The notes below the pieces were generated by a model. The model did no database searches and was not told the origin of the DNA. It worked only from the letters and a program-made list of their open reading frames with translations. The position numbers and the translations under genes were made by a program. Of a stretch of 64,000 nt of DNA, positions 34,201 to 45,561 are shown piece after piece. The DNA is taken from the NCBI GenBank assembly GCA_015039365.1, contig WION01000081.1, positions 120,282-184,281 on the forward strand, given 5' to 3'. Position 1 is the first letter of the stretch, and the number at the start of each line of letters is the position of its first letter. This DNA comes from Amanita rubescens (taxonomy: Eukaryota; Basidiomycota; Agaricomycetes; Agaricales; Amanitaceae).

Positions 34201-36724
34201 TTGAGGTAGTCATTGGAGTTTGATAAGAATTAGCTATGTATAGAGTGAGAACAAGCATCGCGAACGTAGAACAGTGACTGAGAGAACATCAAACCTGGCG
34301 ATTATCGATTCCTGCACCTCTTCCTTGGTTCGTCTAGACGCGTCGGGCGGGGTGCAGCAATAGGTAGCATACATACGAAACGTTGGGAAGGCTGGGTGGT
34401 GCTTTGAATGCAAATGCGGACGATCTAAGGCAGTGCTTAGTACGCTAAGGTTATACTTAATGAGATGGGATACTTACGGCCATTGGGGAGGCGGGGTACA
34501 ACAGGGCCTGGAGGGGTGGTCTAAATGGGGATGGAGTTGTTGGGAAGCCGGAAGAGGGAGGAGAGGATGCGCCAGGTGTAGTAACAATCTCTTTGTCCTC
34601 GATGATTCATCAAAAAAAATGGCAAAATAAGGAAGGGAAAAGGAATTGAACGGGTGGCCTTGGGCATGCCAACATTGAACGATGTGGAGGACCCCCTTTC
34701 TCCCCTCGATCTCATTTCCGGTCCTCTTGTCAAGGATCTTGTTGACTCGCGGGTTTGGCTCATTGCTGTCGACCAGGTGACAGTTGAGGGTGGGCTGAAA
34801 GTGGTGGAACAAATGTTGCAATCGCTCGTGGTACGATTGCAACATTTCCTTCTAACAAAGAACGTAAGCAGAACGAAACGAAAAATGCGGGGTGGATGGT
34901 TTAGACTTAATGTCGTTGCTCGCGGTTCTCCAGCTGGTGGTTGAAGTTATCCCAGGCCCTTTCCTTCCGGAGCGGTTGATCCTCTAGATAGAAGAAGAGC
35001 GGAACACCATTCTTGTCGAAATATGGACGGTGAAGGGCTGCGAGGGATGGCGGTGGGGAAGCTAGTTGCCTGCTCCACGCTTCCAGGCTGTCCTTCGTTT
35101 TTCCGCAGTTTCGGACACGGCGGAGCCCCTCGAGGCTGAATAGAACGGTGATTTGCATCGGTAAGCAGAGGCTGTGTCGGACGAGCCACAGCCGCTGTAA
35201 ATGTGGCGTTCTTGATAGGCACGCGGCGAATGTGAATGAGAGAACTCCCTGCAATGCGCTCAGAGATATTCCCTGGAGTAATGTTCTAGAGGGTTCTTCG
35301 ATAACTTTGGTGTAGCGTTGCCATCCATGCATGTATCAACAAATGAAGGTCTAAGGGAGTGGGATTGGGCAGCTAGTTGCCTCGGTCATAATCAACTGCC
35401 AGCGTCTTGCGTGGACATAAATAAAACATCCCATTTACCTGAAGAGATGGGCACCTGCTAAATTGGGCGATCGTGTCGCCAACGTGCAAATTGGGGGCTA
35501 CAGGGCGAATGGCGGGGTGCGACCGGAGGTGACATAAATATGAAATGTTGGAGGTGGCTGGGTGTTGCTTTTGAACAGATATATGTGCAATCTAAGGAGT
35601 TGATTAGCGTGGTAGATACAAATTTGATGAAAATGAGACATTCACCTCATTCAGGGGAGAGGAGAGTAAACTGAGATCGTCTTTGCACAAGATGATGCAA
35701 AGCCATACCTGAGTGAGTGGATTTAGGGCAGTGGGGGGTGTCAGGTAGGCGGGCATGGTGGTGGGAGGAGAGAAAGAGGCGAGAATGGCGCGACAGCGCC
35801 AGCCGTGACATGTGATCCATCGGACACGCTTGCCGATAGTAGTCTCTCGCTGGAGGGCGGCTGCTTCCTCCCGTTGTCCTTGTTCTGCCTGCCAACCTTT
35901 GAGCAGATCGCTGCTCCCGAGATTCGGAAGCGATGTCGGTGGCAGCGGTGCAGTCGTGTCGAGTGCTGCTAGAGTAATTATCAGGCCCATTACTAGGTCA
36001 GGAGGCAGAACTTGAGGCGCGTGAGGTCAAAAATATTGAGCATGGCACTCCACTTACAGTGCCCGTCAACATCTCGTGGTGCCAAAGCTCCACCAGTCCC
36101 CCTCACATAACTATACGGCACTCGGTCGTAGCAGATGTGTGCTGTCAGTGAATGAGGATATATGAACGATATCACAGGGGTTGCTCAGCAGAGCTAGTGA
36201 ATCATGGTGACAGGGTCGCCTCCGTAGACTCGCCAGACAGTGCTTCGCTCGTCCCATAACACCGGCGTGATGATAATGGTGAGATCCGGTAGTGAGTGTG
36301 ACATGGTGGGACTGCAGTGGGTAGAGATCCTTGTTGAGGTGTCGAAGTCGGCGAAGCGGGGTACATGATACTGCCAGTACCACTGTATGTCATGTTGGTA
36401 AATCACTGTCACGGTTGTCAGTCACATATTGTGACCTCTGCTACGGCCCATGAAATGTTGATTTCGTAGTAGTTTACACGATGTTCATTATCAATAAACA
36501 ACTAGCTCGCGCGGTATAACAATCTAATGAACAAAAAAATAAAACACTCCGGACAGCTGAAGCCGACGTTGATCTAAACAGCGGTTGGATGGTCATCAAG
36601 GGATTGAATCCATCGAACAGGGCAGCTATTTTACAAGAGAATGAATATGCACTTGGAGAAAGACTGAGAGGGGTAAAGGCTGAAGGAGGAGTTGAACGCT
36701 AATATGGACAAACTTGAGCCTGTA
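31237..36724. other. Gene-poor stretch with diverged repeats and small ORFs
   Basis: No gene was recognised. Notable items are a 60-codon ORF at 32712-32894; a minus-strand frame at 35332-34910 with a coding-like end (PYFDKNGVPLFFYLEDQPL), possibly the last exon of an unrecognised gene; and repeated phrases such as GACATAAATAAAA(C/T)AT followed by CCATTTACCT (32365 and 35415) and GAAACGTTGGGAAGGCTGGG versus GAAATGTTGGAGGTGGCTGGG (34380 and 35540), which suggest old internal duplication. Confidence 0.4.
31498..31545 (+). repeat. CTCTCTTTGGC minisatellite, four units
   Basis: Near-perfect tandem CTCTCTTTGGCC units, followed after a few bases by the palindromic ACTAGTACTACTAGTAGTA. This is the cleanest locus of the dispersed family. 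Confidence 0.85.
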
Positions 36725-37634
36725 TCACTCAAGGCTTCCTATCCCCTGAATCGACTCGCTAGAACGGGAGAAACCCGATTTGGGATGGGAGCGCCTCAAT
36801 CCGGAACGGGAGATGGGAGTTGAGTTAAGTTCAGGGACAATTTGTTCAGGGCTGGCGAGAGAATGCCGCCTAGCAGACTCGATTTCGCTGTTGATACCTG
36901 CACTGTCTAGACTTTCGGTGCTAATTGTGCCAGTGGATAAACCGGCATCGCTTTCTATGGAGAGATTACGCTTGTGACTGCCCCTACCGCTCTGATCCAG
37001 GTTTTTGAGTTCATCGTACAACTTGTGTTCAAAGAAGTCAAGGAGATTTCGAATGACGGGGACTGGGAGCCCCGGTGGCAAATCAACTTGGTAAACGGTA
37101 GAATGACGGCCACGAACTTCCAAGGCTGGATGGGAAGGGTGCTCCCGTAGAATGGACAGCAATTCCCAACAAACGGGGCAACATCGCTTCGACACTGCAA
37201 TCCATCTATGATCAAGTTTCTGTAGCTGATCAGAACAGCGAAGTAAAGTATGGGTAGGCGTAATACCTTGCAGAGGTTCAGAAGCTCGCGGTTTTCCTGA
37301 GAGTCAGGGATGAACTCTTGATAATAGAGCATAAGCACTGCCACAATTATCTCGCAGTGTTGGCATCCAGTGTATTTCACCAACCCGTCCTGGTCCGCGT
37401 GACTCTTGATGTCGGCATTGAGCAGCATCCCAAACCCCCAGCGCTCAGGCTGAGAAGTCATTTCATTGGATGCATTTCCGGATGCATTGTCGGATGCATT
37501 GGGCATGACATGGGTGGAAAGCTTTTCAACACAGCGTCGGACAAAGTCATCTGGTTGAAATGCATATAGAGGTGCTGTCACATCCTTAATTAGACCTTTC
37601 ATGTCGTCCCAGGAACTGAGAAACGCTGACGCGC
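36725..37634 (-). pseudogene. 3' part of an OTT_1508-like deaminase-type gene, separated by an LTR element
   Basis: This is the C-terminal half of the gene whose 5' half is at 41063-42845. It carries the zinc-binding deaminase signature in two pieces: HCEIIVAVLMLYYQ (H-x-E) near 37350 and, after a 47-nt intron (37220-37266), AVSKRCCPVCWELL (C-x2-C) near 37180. RGRHSTVYQVDLPPGLP and a Ser/Arg-rich tail follow. This arrangement is typical of the OTT_1508-like deaminase family expanded in fungi, whose substrates are unknown. Removing the LTR element and one 4-bp duplication leaves the two halves in frame, so no other damage is visible. Confidence 0.65.
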
Positions 37635-37978
37635 TGTAACGTGTCGGTTCCGGCTATGCTGGAACCGATACTGAAACATCTCCAAAACATCACCGCAACC
37701 TCGGCTTGGATCCACGACCTCGGAGGTCTCGCACCGAGCTCCGAGACTCGGAACCGAATGCTTCGGATCGAATACACATGTAGTACACGAGGCATGTAGT
37801 ATATTATGTCGTAGTTAGTTCATTTATATATCTTCTTCTCCCCCGCACTGCGCATCAACTTTCCGAGCTCAACGAGTGCGACCGAGCTCGGACGAGCACC
37901 TTTCGGTGCTGCCGAACTCGCCGGCCGCATCGCATCTCGGAGGCTGCACCCCAAGTCAGCCTCTCTTGCGTTGTTTCA
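37635..37978 (+). repeat. Left LTR of the LARD-like element
   Basis: 344 bp, TGTAAC...TTTCA, preceded by the target duplication GCGC. It contains a TTTATATAT stretch near 37826 that could act as a TATA box. Confidence 0.92.
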
Positions 37979-38914
37979 ACTGGAGCCCACCGCTCGGTCC
38001 AGCTTCGATCGCACTCAGCTACGCTCATTTCTATTCACATATGGCCCCGGAGGCCTCATTCTATTTGGACGGCCCTATCGGCTCATTTCCACCTCGGATA
38101 CATCTCCTGGTTACCGCCAAACGCGCCGTTTCTGCATTCCATCTCGCCGACATGCACAGCACTGCTGCTACTTGCCACTGGCCCTCATCAGCTCTCGTCT
38201 ACCAGCCATGCATTGCCCCAAATGCTTGTGCCCCGCTGCTCGACGTCTACAACCGGCCACAGCCTTATCGGAGCTTATCGGATCCCATCAGCCACCATCG
38301 CAGCCCATCCGCACGCATCACCTTGCAGCACATGTCTGCCTCGTGCACCACTTCCGCATCGCACCATCGCCCGACGTCCCAGCCTGATGCGCCCATTGGA
38401 GCCTGCCAGCGCAGCTTAATTGGAACCATCGGAGCCCATCGGCCCCATCTGCAGCCTGCCACAACCTTATCGGATCCCAACGGACCCCATTAGCTGCTAT
38501 CGCGTACCATTTACAGCTACTGGCTCATAACACGTTTCATACCAGCCCCACCCCAGCCGTATCTTGACCGATCACACCCCAGCCGCCTGCCTACCATTTA
38601 TTCCATGCCAACCGACCCGTCGTCATTCGCTTCCCTTTCATCAACACGTGTAGACCACGCCGCTCCCTCCTTTCATCTCTCACACTCGCCACAGCCGCCA
38701 TCACCACGTCCCATGTCCCTCGGACTCCACCAGCACCCTCGCACGCTCCGGCGCCATCCCAACTACGAACGCGAGTCGGCCTTCTTTTTTTTAGTCTTTT
38801 TTTTCTTTTGTCCCCAGGATTGGTATACGGCGTAGCCGTATTCGTTCAAACGGCCAACTTCCACGTTCACCGGACCTCGACATCACACCTTATCGCTACC
38901 GGCACCGTTCCTGC

Positions 38915-39761
38915 TAGTGTTTTAAAGTCCGGTTTGGTCCGGTCTTTTTCCTATTTTGGAAAAGACCGGACTGTGACCGGTTGTGACACTCCTATTATTT
39001 TTCGCAACCGAAACCGAAACTGGATGCAACCGGTTGGCTCCGGTTGCACCCCCGGTTGCCTGCAGTTGCAACCGGTTTTTGATGAACCGGTTGCCAACTG
39101 ATCCAAGACCGGTCACAACCGGTGTAGCACAGCGTCATCCAAGTCTCTATCGATGCATCCACCCCACCAACACCTCACATCATTCCATTTAGCCACAGAT
39201 CCATCCAGTCATACACCCATGCACCCATCTAACACATTAAAATTACACTGTGACCCTTAGAATATGTTGTTGTAACCCGTAGAATAATTTAATGTAATTT
39301 TCGTGACATATGTTCAATGTCATCCAAGTGTCAATTTATGCATCCACCCATCCAAGCAGTTCAATCCCCCTTATTAACGTAGTAATCAGACACACACCTA
39401 CCCATCCACCTATCCAGCCCATAATATCCACCTCATAATATTAAAAATGACATATTTGATACCTACAACATAAATTCATTCAAATTCTGACATTAACCAT
39501 AACCCTGGATTAGGGTCAATTAGGGGCGACATCCGATTGCCCGCAGACCAATCCACCCCTAGAACCCTCTTACCGGTTGCCATAAAAGACCGGTTGCAAC
39601 CGGTCTTCAACCGGTTTCCTAAAATGGCAGGTATGAGGCAACCGAGACCGAAACCAGTCTCAATTGAAGGCAACCGCAACTGCGGTTCGGTTGCAACCAA
39701 GCATCGGTCCGGTCCGGTTGCCGGTTTTTTTCCGGTCTGGCAACCGGACTTTTAAACACTA
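38915..39761. mobile_element. Nested hAT-like non-autonomous element (847 bp)
   Basis: It lies inside the LARD-like element. Ends are TAGTGTTTTAAAGTCCGGTT on the left and, as reverse complement, TAGTGTTTAAAAGTCCGGTT on the right (19 of 20 matching). The 8-bp sequence GTTCCTGC is duplicated at 38907-38914 and 39762-39769, which is diagnostic for hAT-type insertion. Subterminal regions are filled with the palindrome CCGGTTGCAACCGGT and its variants. No transposase is encoded. Confidence 0.9.
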
Positions 39762-40718
39762 GTTCCTGCAGAGCCATATCGCCTTGAAGCTCAAAACGGA
39801 GTGTGGGGGATGCTGGGATGTCTCGGATAATGGATATAACGTACGCACCTTTCATCTTCAGCCCCGAGGACGACAACCACACCACGCTGCCTGTTACCGA
39901 TTATCCCGCACCCTTGACACGCCCCTCCCCTACATTCCGACAGCTGCCGTATCACGCCGAGACTGCCAAAGACCGCCAACAGCCTCCCAGCCCACGCACG
40001 CAAGCCTGGATCATTTTTTTTCATTATTTTTTTCTTTCTCCCCAGGATAGGCATACGGCGAAGCCGTATTCAGTTCTCCGGCCACCTTTCATGTTTATCG
40101 GACCCCCGACATCATATCTCGTCACTACCGGCACCAATGCAGCTCAACCCACGTTCCGACAGCCACTGCATCACACCGACGAATACCGACCCCGCCAACA
40201 ACCTCCGAGCTTTGTTGCCAGCACAGAAGGAGATAGGGAAGTGGTAGATATCCTAGGAGCTTCGTTGTCAGTTAGCGAAGGTTATAAGCTCAAAACTGAA
40301 TCTGGGATGCATCCCTAGGAGCTTCGTTGTCAGTTACCGAAGGCTATAAGCTCAAAACTGAACCTGGACCTATTAGCCAATCCCTGCCGCCCTCTGTTGT
40401 TGGTCACCACACGCCATCCTTGCTGCAGACTACCCGAGCATTCACGCACACCCCCGAGCACTTCCGCATCACGCCGGTTACCACCGAGGCCAATTCCGAG
40501 GCCACTGACGACCACTGAGCCCCTACTACCACTGCCGACTCCTCTGCTGAATCATCGACTACCTACGCACAATCGGAACCAGCCGACACTCGTCTACACC
40601 ACCACCGGCCTCCGCTGCTCTACCGACATCCCTCCCTCGCTTCCGACATCCCATCTCATTCATCCACCGACGTGACGCAGGTTGACGGGGACGTCAACAT
40701 TTATAAGTCCCCAGCGGG

Positions 40719-41062
40719 TGTAACGTGTCGGTTCCGGCTATGCTGGAACCGATACTGAAACATCTCCGAAACATCACCGCAACCTCGGCTTGGATCCACG
40801 ACCTCGGAGGTCTCGCACCGAGCTCCGAGACTCGGAACCGAATGCTTCGGATCGAATACACATGTAGTACACGAGGCATGTAGTATATTATGTCGTAGTT
40901 AGTTCATTTATATATCTTCTTCTCCCCCGCACTGCGCATCAACTTTCCGAGCTCAACGAGTGCGACCGAGCTCGGACGAGCACCTTTCGGTGCTGCCGAA
41001 CTCGCCGGCCGCATCGCATCTCGGAGGCTGCACCCCAAGTCAGCCTCTCTTGCGTTGTTTCA
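40719..41062 (+). repeat. Right LTR of the LARD-like element
   Basis: 344 bp, matching the left LTR except for one substitution seen by eye, and followed by GCGC. The preceding bases (CCCCAGCGGG) form a weak purine/C-rich tract rather than a clean polypurine tract. Confidence 0.92.
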
Positions 41063-42845
41063 GCGCGCTTCACAGCAATGAGACGGATGTCGACAGGCTT
41101 ATCCAAGCCAGCGCCCGTAACGTGCCTTTCCAGGATGCGCTTCGCTGAGAAATGACCGACAAACGTCATGATCCACCTTCTGAGAACCGTATGATCCGCC
41201 GTATATGCCAAACACACCAAGTCGGCATTCTCATCTTCCTCTGCTTCGCCATACCCCGGGTAGCCGTTTTCGTTTTCGTTCTCGTCCTCGTCATTCGTAC
41301 CTCCTTCATTCATGCCCTCGCCCTCGCCCTCGCCCTTGGTATTCATGTCCCTTCTTTCGACGCCCTTGTCCTCGTCTTTGGCACCTTTGTCCCTGCTTTC
41401 GACGCCCTTGTCCTCATCCTTGGCACCTTTGTCCCTGCTTTCGACGCCCTTGTCCTCGTCCTTGGCACCTTTGTCCCTCCCTTTGCCCTTGGCATCTTTG
41501 TACCCCTTTCCTAAGATAAGGTCGTTTGCCGCGGCGAACTTCGTATAATTTGGTATCGAATCGATCGTGGGCATCCTCAGCTCAGCCTCTGTTGTACGAA
41601 GCGTTTGTAGATGTGTTTCCAGCGCATCGGAGTGTACCACCATGACCAACGCACGGACGATAGGAGCGGCAGACGCTATGGCACTGGTAATTTCCTTGAT
41701 ATCGGGTGATTCATTGACCTTTCTCTTCATAGCCTTGGACAAACGCGCCAATGCTTTCACAAAGCCAAGGAGAAGGTGAATGAAAAACTGGTGAAAGTTG
41801 ATGGCCGTTTCGGCGTCATTGTAGATAATATTGTAACCCGTGGTTTTCTGAAGTAAAGCTATGTTCGGACGAGGAATTTGCTCCGTACGCGGCTCGACTG
41901 TGACAGGATTGTAACCAAAGAGAACATCGGAATGACTTTCTTTAAGGATCGTTAAGTAGCGCGACAGCCTTTGGTCAAAGACCACTGTTCGTTTGTTTGT
42001 AATTTTCCTCAATGTTTCGGTTGGAATATGTGCTAAATTATAGAGGAGCCCCAGTGAGGACCAAGTCGTCATCCGTCGATGCATCTTCCTCCAACATGCT
42101 GCGATTAGATATTTGGAAAATTTACATTCAAACTGTTTTTGGCATTGCGAGGTGCTGAGCCTGTAGTCGTTAAGGTAGGAATTTAAAGTTGTTACGTGAT
42201 CCGGCAAAGTGGGTTGACTGATCATTGCCAATTGGATAAGTATTGGAAGGTGCAAGTATAGCCAAAGACGTACTTCTGTATAATGTTTTCCCAGCCTGTA
42301 TCCTCATCATCATCCTTAATCATACACCACAAGTCACGTCCATCTTTAACAAGGCAGAGGCCCTGGGGGTTGGTACTGGAAAATTGGAATTGTGGTAATT
42401 TCTGATGCGCCGTGTGTGGGTTGCTGATAGCGACGACTTTTGTACTATGAGTATTGATGCCCTCGGTATCGATCTCCAGCGGAAAATCAAGGTCGATATC
42501 CGCAGTGTGCTCAGTATTCGCATTTTCCAGTGGACTTTGCCTGGGATTGCGGAGTTCCTGAACGACCTCGTCAGAGGAGACACACACAAGACTACCGGTA
42601 ACTGAGACCTGGCTATCGTCTGTGGCTTCGGAGAAAGATGCAGCCGCGAGGATTTCATGGTCTACTACCAGAATAGTTGTTATAGCTTCGAGTACATTGC
42701 GCCGGCTCGGGAGTGCTTCGAGCTTTGGAGCAGATGAATCGGGCAGCGACGGGTAGCCTTCGTTGATACACCGAACAAGACGGTAGAGAGCGATGACATT
42801 TCGGAAACGCTGGCGGAGCTGTTCCCGTTCAGGGGACTCGGCCAT
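41063..42845 (-). pseudogene. 5' part of the OTT_1508-like deaminase-type gene
   Basis: The start is ATG 42845 (MAESPEREQLRQRF). Exon 1 contains AITTILVVDHEILAAASF, a motif common in the N-terminal region of these fungal proteins. A GT-AG intron (42218-42273) precedes a long helical exon with RPNIALLQKTTGYN and HQFFIHLLLGFVKALARL. A Lys/Asp/Glu-rich linker contains three copies of the 14-residue unit DKGAKDEDKGVESR (about 41360-41490). The frame then runs through RWIMTFVGHFSAKRIL to DIRLIAVKRA and meets the LTR at 41062. The helical domain probably scaffolds the deaminase fold; that role is inferred. Confidence 0.65.
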
Positions 42846-43461
42846 GGGGCAGAGTGGTGCAGGGTAGTACGGGTGATAGGCGCTGGCCTTCACACTAGCC
42901 GCATGCTAGCAGTATTAGCCCAATATGGTTTCATGTCTCCTCTAGACTCTCACGCTCGGGCCACAACCTGAGAGGCCAACGTTGCCAGAGTCTAGGAATC
43001 AGTGAGGTCAATGTTTCCAAATGGCGGCCAATAGTAGGCAGTAGCATTAGTGCCGCCAGGCTCAGGCTCAGCGGGTCAGATCGAGACCCCGAACAGAATG
43101 GTTTGGAACAGTTGAGAGAAGAAGCAGAGGGACAGCGTAAGCCAGAGAAACTGCTAGAGGTCTGGAACTAGGGGATCAACGGTTCAAGTTCTTGACTGTT
43201 TGCGACTCAGAAAGACTCAGGGGCATATTTCAATTGGAGTACCGTGACTGCTAGGGAAGTTTGATTCCCGATGAGTACTAACGCGGCGTCGGAGTTCAAC
43301 GTGCATCCGACGTGACCATACTATTACTATTAGTAGTATTAGGGCGACTGACTCGAAGTCATCTTCGGTGCTTTTTGAAGGCTTCTTCATTTGTGCTATT
43401 AATATTCAATTCGGTAGGTTTTCTCAGCCTCTGTTTTTCATGTTATTCTCAGCCACTAGTA
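42846..43461. other. Intergenic, between divergent genes
   Basis: This is about 600 bp between the start of the deaminase-type gene (minus) and the 699-residue protein (plus), so it probably includes both promoters. An ACTATTACTATTAGTAGTATTA near-palindrome lies at 43319-43340. No gene was seen. Confidence 0.45.
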
Positions 43462-45561
43462 ATGACAGTTGCCGACTCATTGAACATGCCGCCTACATTC
43501 TCGTTGTCTGTAGGAGCAAAGATTTTACTTGAGAATCGGAGAACTGATGGTAAGTTGGAATTGGCTTATGACAGTAGTTCATTGTTATTTAATGTGAACT
43601 TCTCAGTCCCTCTCGGGCCATTTGACGGTCGTGTTGCCGCTCTTCATCCCCGACATTCTGACTTCTATATCGCTACGCCAAATCAAGAGGACCTGTTCTC
43701 ACCTCCTGGTCCTTGCAATGTATACGGAAGGTTCGATGGTCGTTACGGTCCAGATGATCACACGCAATGGCCTCAACCATTTTCCCACTCAGCACCATAC
43801 CTCTGCTGCATTCCCAAACCTGAAGGACAAGCGGCAGAGGATTCAATCATGTGGTGGAATCCCACCCATCGAGATTTTGAGCCAACGCTACGCCACGGAT
43901 GGAATATTGGTATCGGATTCCTGCCTCATCAAGAATTACGATCGATGGAGCAATCTTGCGAACGGTTGAACCAACGAGTGGGGCAATATCGAACAAAAAA
44001 TGATCCCAGTAATCAGCATCCTTTAACGCGTTCACTTTCCGCAAACCTCCACCGTACTCTCAGTCGCTTGAGAGCAATTGCAATGACGCGAAAAGAAGTT
44101 CTATTTGAATGTCGACAAGTTCAACGTCAGTGGATGGAACTCTGGGCTCTGATGGACTACATAGAGATCTACGAACCCCACATGGACGGCCATATCCCTC
44201 CCTCAAAGACGACGGCTAATGTCATCGGTTGCTTCGTTCGAGATGCCCATGTTGCGGAGAGGCTGTTTTCTGCAGGCATCCCATATTGGCTTATACGTCC
44301 CCTGTCCTCCTTTTCTACCGAGAATATCTTGACTATCACAAGCGTCATTCAACCAAAAGATACTTTGGAATTGGACGATTACCCCGTGCCTTTCCCGCGT
44401 ATATACGTTGGGGATTCAAATTACAACAGATTTTGTGCAATTTCCAAACATGGACTGAAATCACTTTGCTACACGGACCTTTTCAGCGATGGCAATACCA
44501 AAGGAAGTTTGTCCAGAACAGCCGTACTGCTGGGCCGTCGCAGAATCATCGGAGCACTAGTGCAAGATCCCAACCGTGTAGGTTACTCTTTTCAACGCAT
44601 TGCGCATATTCTCATTTCGGCAGATCCTCGGCGCTCTGGGAAACCAGGTCAACCTCTATCCCGCGATAAGTTCGATCCGATTGACAGCCCATACATGTCG
44701 TTTCCGCTAGAATCGTGGCAGAAGGCACTTGGTGCTGTGGATCATAGTCTGGAAATGCTGTTTTCGCAAACCAAGCTCGCAGACAATGACGGGAAGTATG
44801 CGTTCCCCGAACCTGGCATTTTCTGTTCTGGTGACAACGCTAATCGACGCAACCGGTATCTCACTGCCTGGACTGTCATACGCGACATATGCATCTATCG
44901 CCTGGCGTCAAATGCCTCTAAGGTCCAGCTACTTTCGGGCCAGGACTGGCGTACGTTACTTGGTGCGCGTGCACCTAATTCAGAGAGCAAGGCAGGGGCT
45001 TCTCGGGAATTTCTCAAACTTTTGCTGTTACCAGAGGCGACTGAATTAGGCATTGACGTATCCAATCTCCACAAGGTTCCTGATAGGGAATTCTCGGTAC
45101 ACGAGGCGCAGGAAAACATGTGGGGGATTTCGGAATTATCATTTCGGTTCGAACTCCTCATGCTGGACCGCCGCGCTCTCGATCGACGCTTGTTTGAGAA
45201 TCGACCTCAGGAGCTGGGCTCTTTAGTACAGGAGGAGCTTATTTTGCGCTGTTTCTACTTCCGTCCTGACCAACCTCACCACCTTGCGTCAGTCTCGGTT
45301 CAAAATGCTCGTCGGGGTTTGGCATCGCCTAACGTCCGGGATCGGTTACCATATCTCAACGCACTGCGCCGGGTGATGTTTGAATGGGTTGATTATCATC
45401 GATATCATGATCTAGCACGATTGCCTACACCCACAGTCGACACTCCTGAGATTGAATTATTATACTATGAATATGCCCTCGCCCGATACTATACGCAGAC
45501 ATACTTCTGCTACTTTGGTCGGGCTGCTATTATCCCAACTACATTACAAGGAACATTGTAA
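43462..45561 (+). CDS. Large single-exon protein of unknown function (699 residues)
   Basis: The uninterrupted frame runs from ATG 43462 (MTVADSLNMPPTFSLS) to TAA 45559-45561. The same frame is open back to 43312 without a better ATG. Recognisable blocks include NVIGCFVRDAHVAERLFSAG, IPYWLIRPL, FPRIYVGDSNYNRFCAISKH, a DPIDSPYMSFPLESWQKAL block and YLTAWTVIRDICIYRL. This layout (xGC[FV]xxDxxVAExLFxAGIPYWLxRP, then PFPxIYxG) is one I associate with a multi-copy family of uncharacterised Agaricomycete proteins. No catalytic motif, signal peptide or transmembrane helix is evident from 43462. It lies next to the promoter of the deaminase-type gene. Intactness over 2.1 kb suggests it is functional or recently copied. 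Confidence 0.8.
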   Translation: MTVADSLNMPPTFSLSVGAKILLENRRTDGKLELAYDSSSLLFNVNFSVPLGPFDGRVAALHPRHSDFYIATPNQEDLFSPPGPCNVYGRFDGRYGPDDHTQWPQPFSHSAPYLCCIPKPEGQAAEDSIMWWNPTHRDFEPTLRHGWNIGIGFLPHQELRSMEQSCERLNQRVGQYRTKNDPSNQHPLTRSLSANLHRTLSRLRAIAMTRKEVLFECRQVQRQWMELWALMDYIEIYEPHMDGHIPPSKTTANVIGCFVRDAHVAERLFSAGIPYWLIRPLSSFSTENILTITSVIQPKDTLELDDYPVPFPRIYVGDSNYNRFCAISKHGLKSLCYTDLFSDGNTKGSLSRTAVLLGRRRIIGALVQDPNRVGYSFQRIAHILISADPRRSGKPGQPLSRDKFDPIDSPYMSFPLESWQKALGAVDHSLEMLFSQTKLADNDGKYAFPEPGIFCSGDNANRRNRYLTAWTVIRDICIYRLASNASKVQLLSGQDWRTLLGARAPNSESKAGASREFLKLLLLPEATELGIDVSNLHKVPDREFSVHEAQENMWGISELSFRFELLMLDRRALDRRLFENRPQELGSLVQEELILRCFYFRPDQPHHLASVSVQNARRGLASPNVRDRLPYLNALRRVMFEWVDYHRYHDLARLPTPTVDTPEIELLYYEYALARYYTQTYFCYFGRAAIIPTTLQGTL

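Larger units (their letters stand above)
37635..41062. mobile_element. Non-autonomous LTR retrotransposon (LARD-like), 3.4 kb, inserted in the deaminase-type gene
   Basis: Two 344-bp direct LTRs (37635-37978, 40719-41062), both starting TGTAACGTGTCGG and ending GTTGTTTCA, flank 2.7 kb without gag or pol. I found only one difference between the LTRs (37684 A versus 40768 G), so insertion is recent. The flanks carry a 4-bp duplication GCGC (37631-37634, 41063-41066). Two bases after the left LTR, TGGAGCCCACCGCTCGG (37981) looks like a tRNA-type primer site, which sets plus as the element strand. The interior holds internal duplications: a CATACGGCG(A/T)AGCCGTATTC palindrome near 38826 and 40052, and a unit of about 60 bp twice at 40250-40375. 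It would depend on another element's proteins. Confidence 0.9.

Noticed and set aside
37876..38493. 205-codon ORF at the start of the LARD-like interior
   Set aside because: It begins inside the LTR, has a Pro/His/Ser/Ala composition without Gag or Pol motifs, and is not conserved in any recognisable way.
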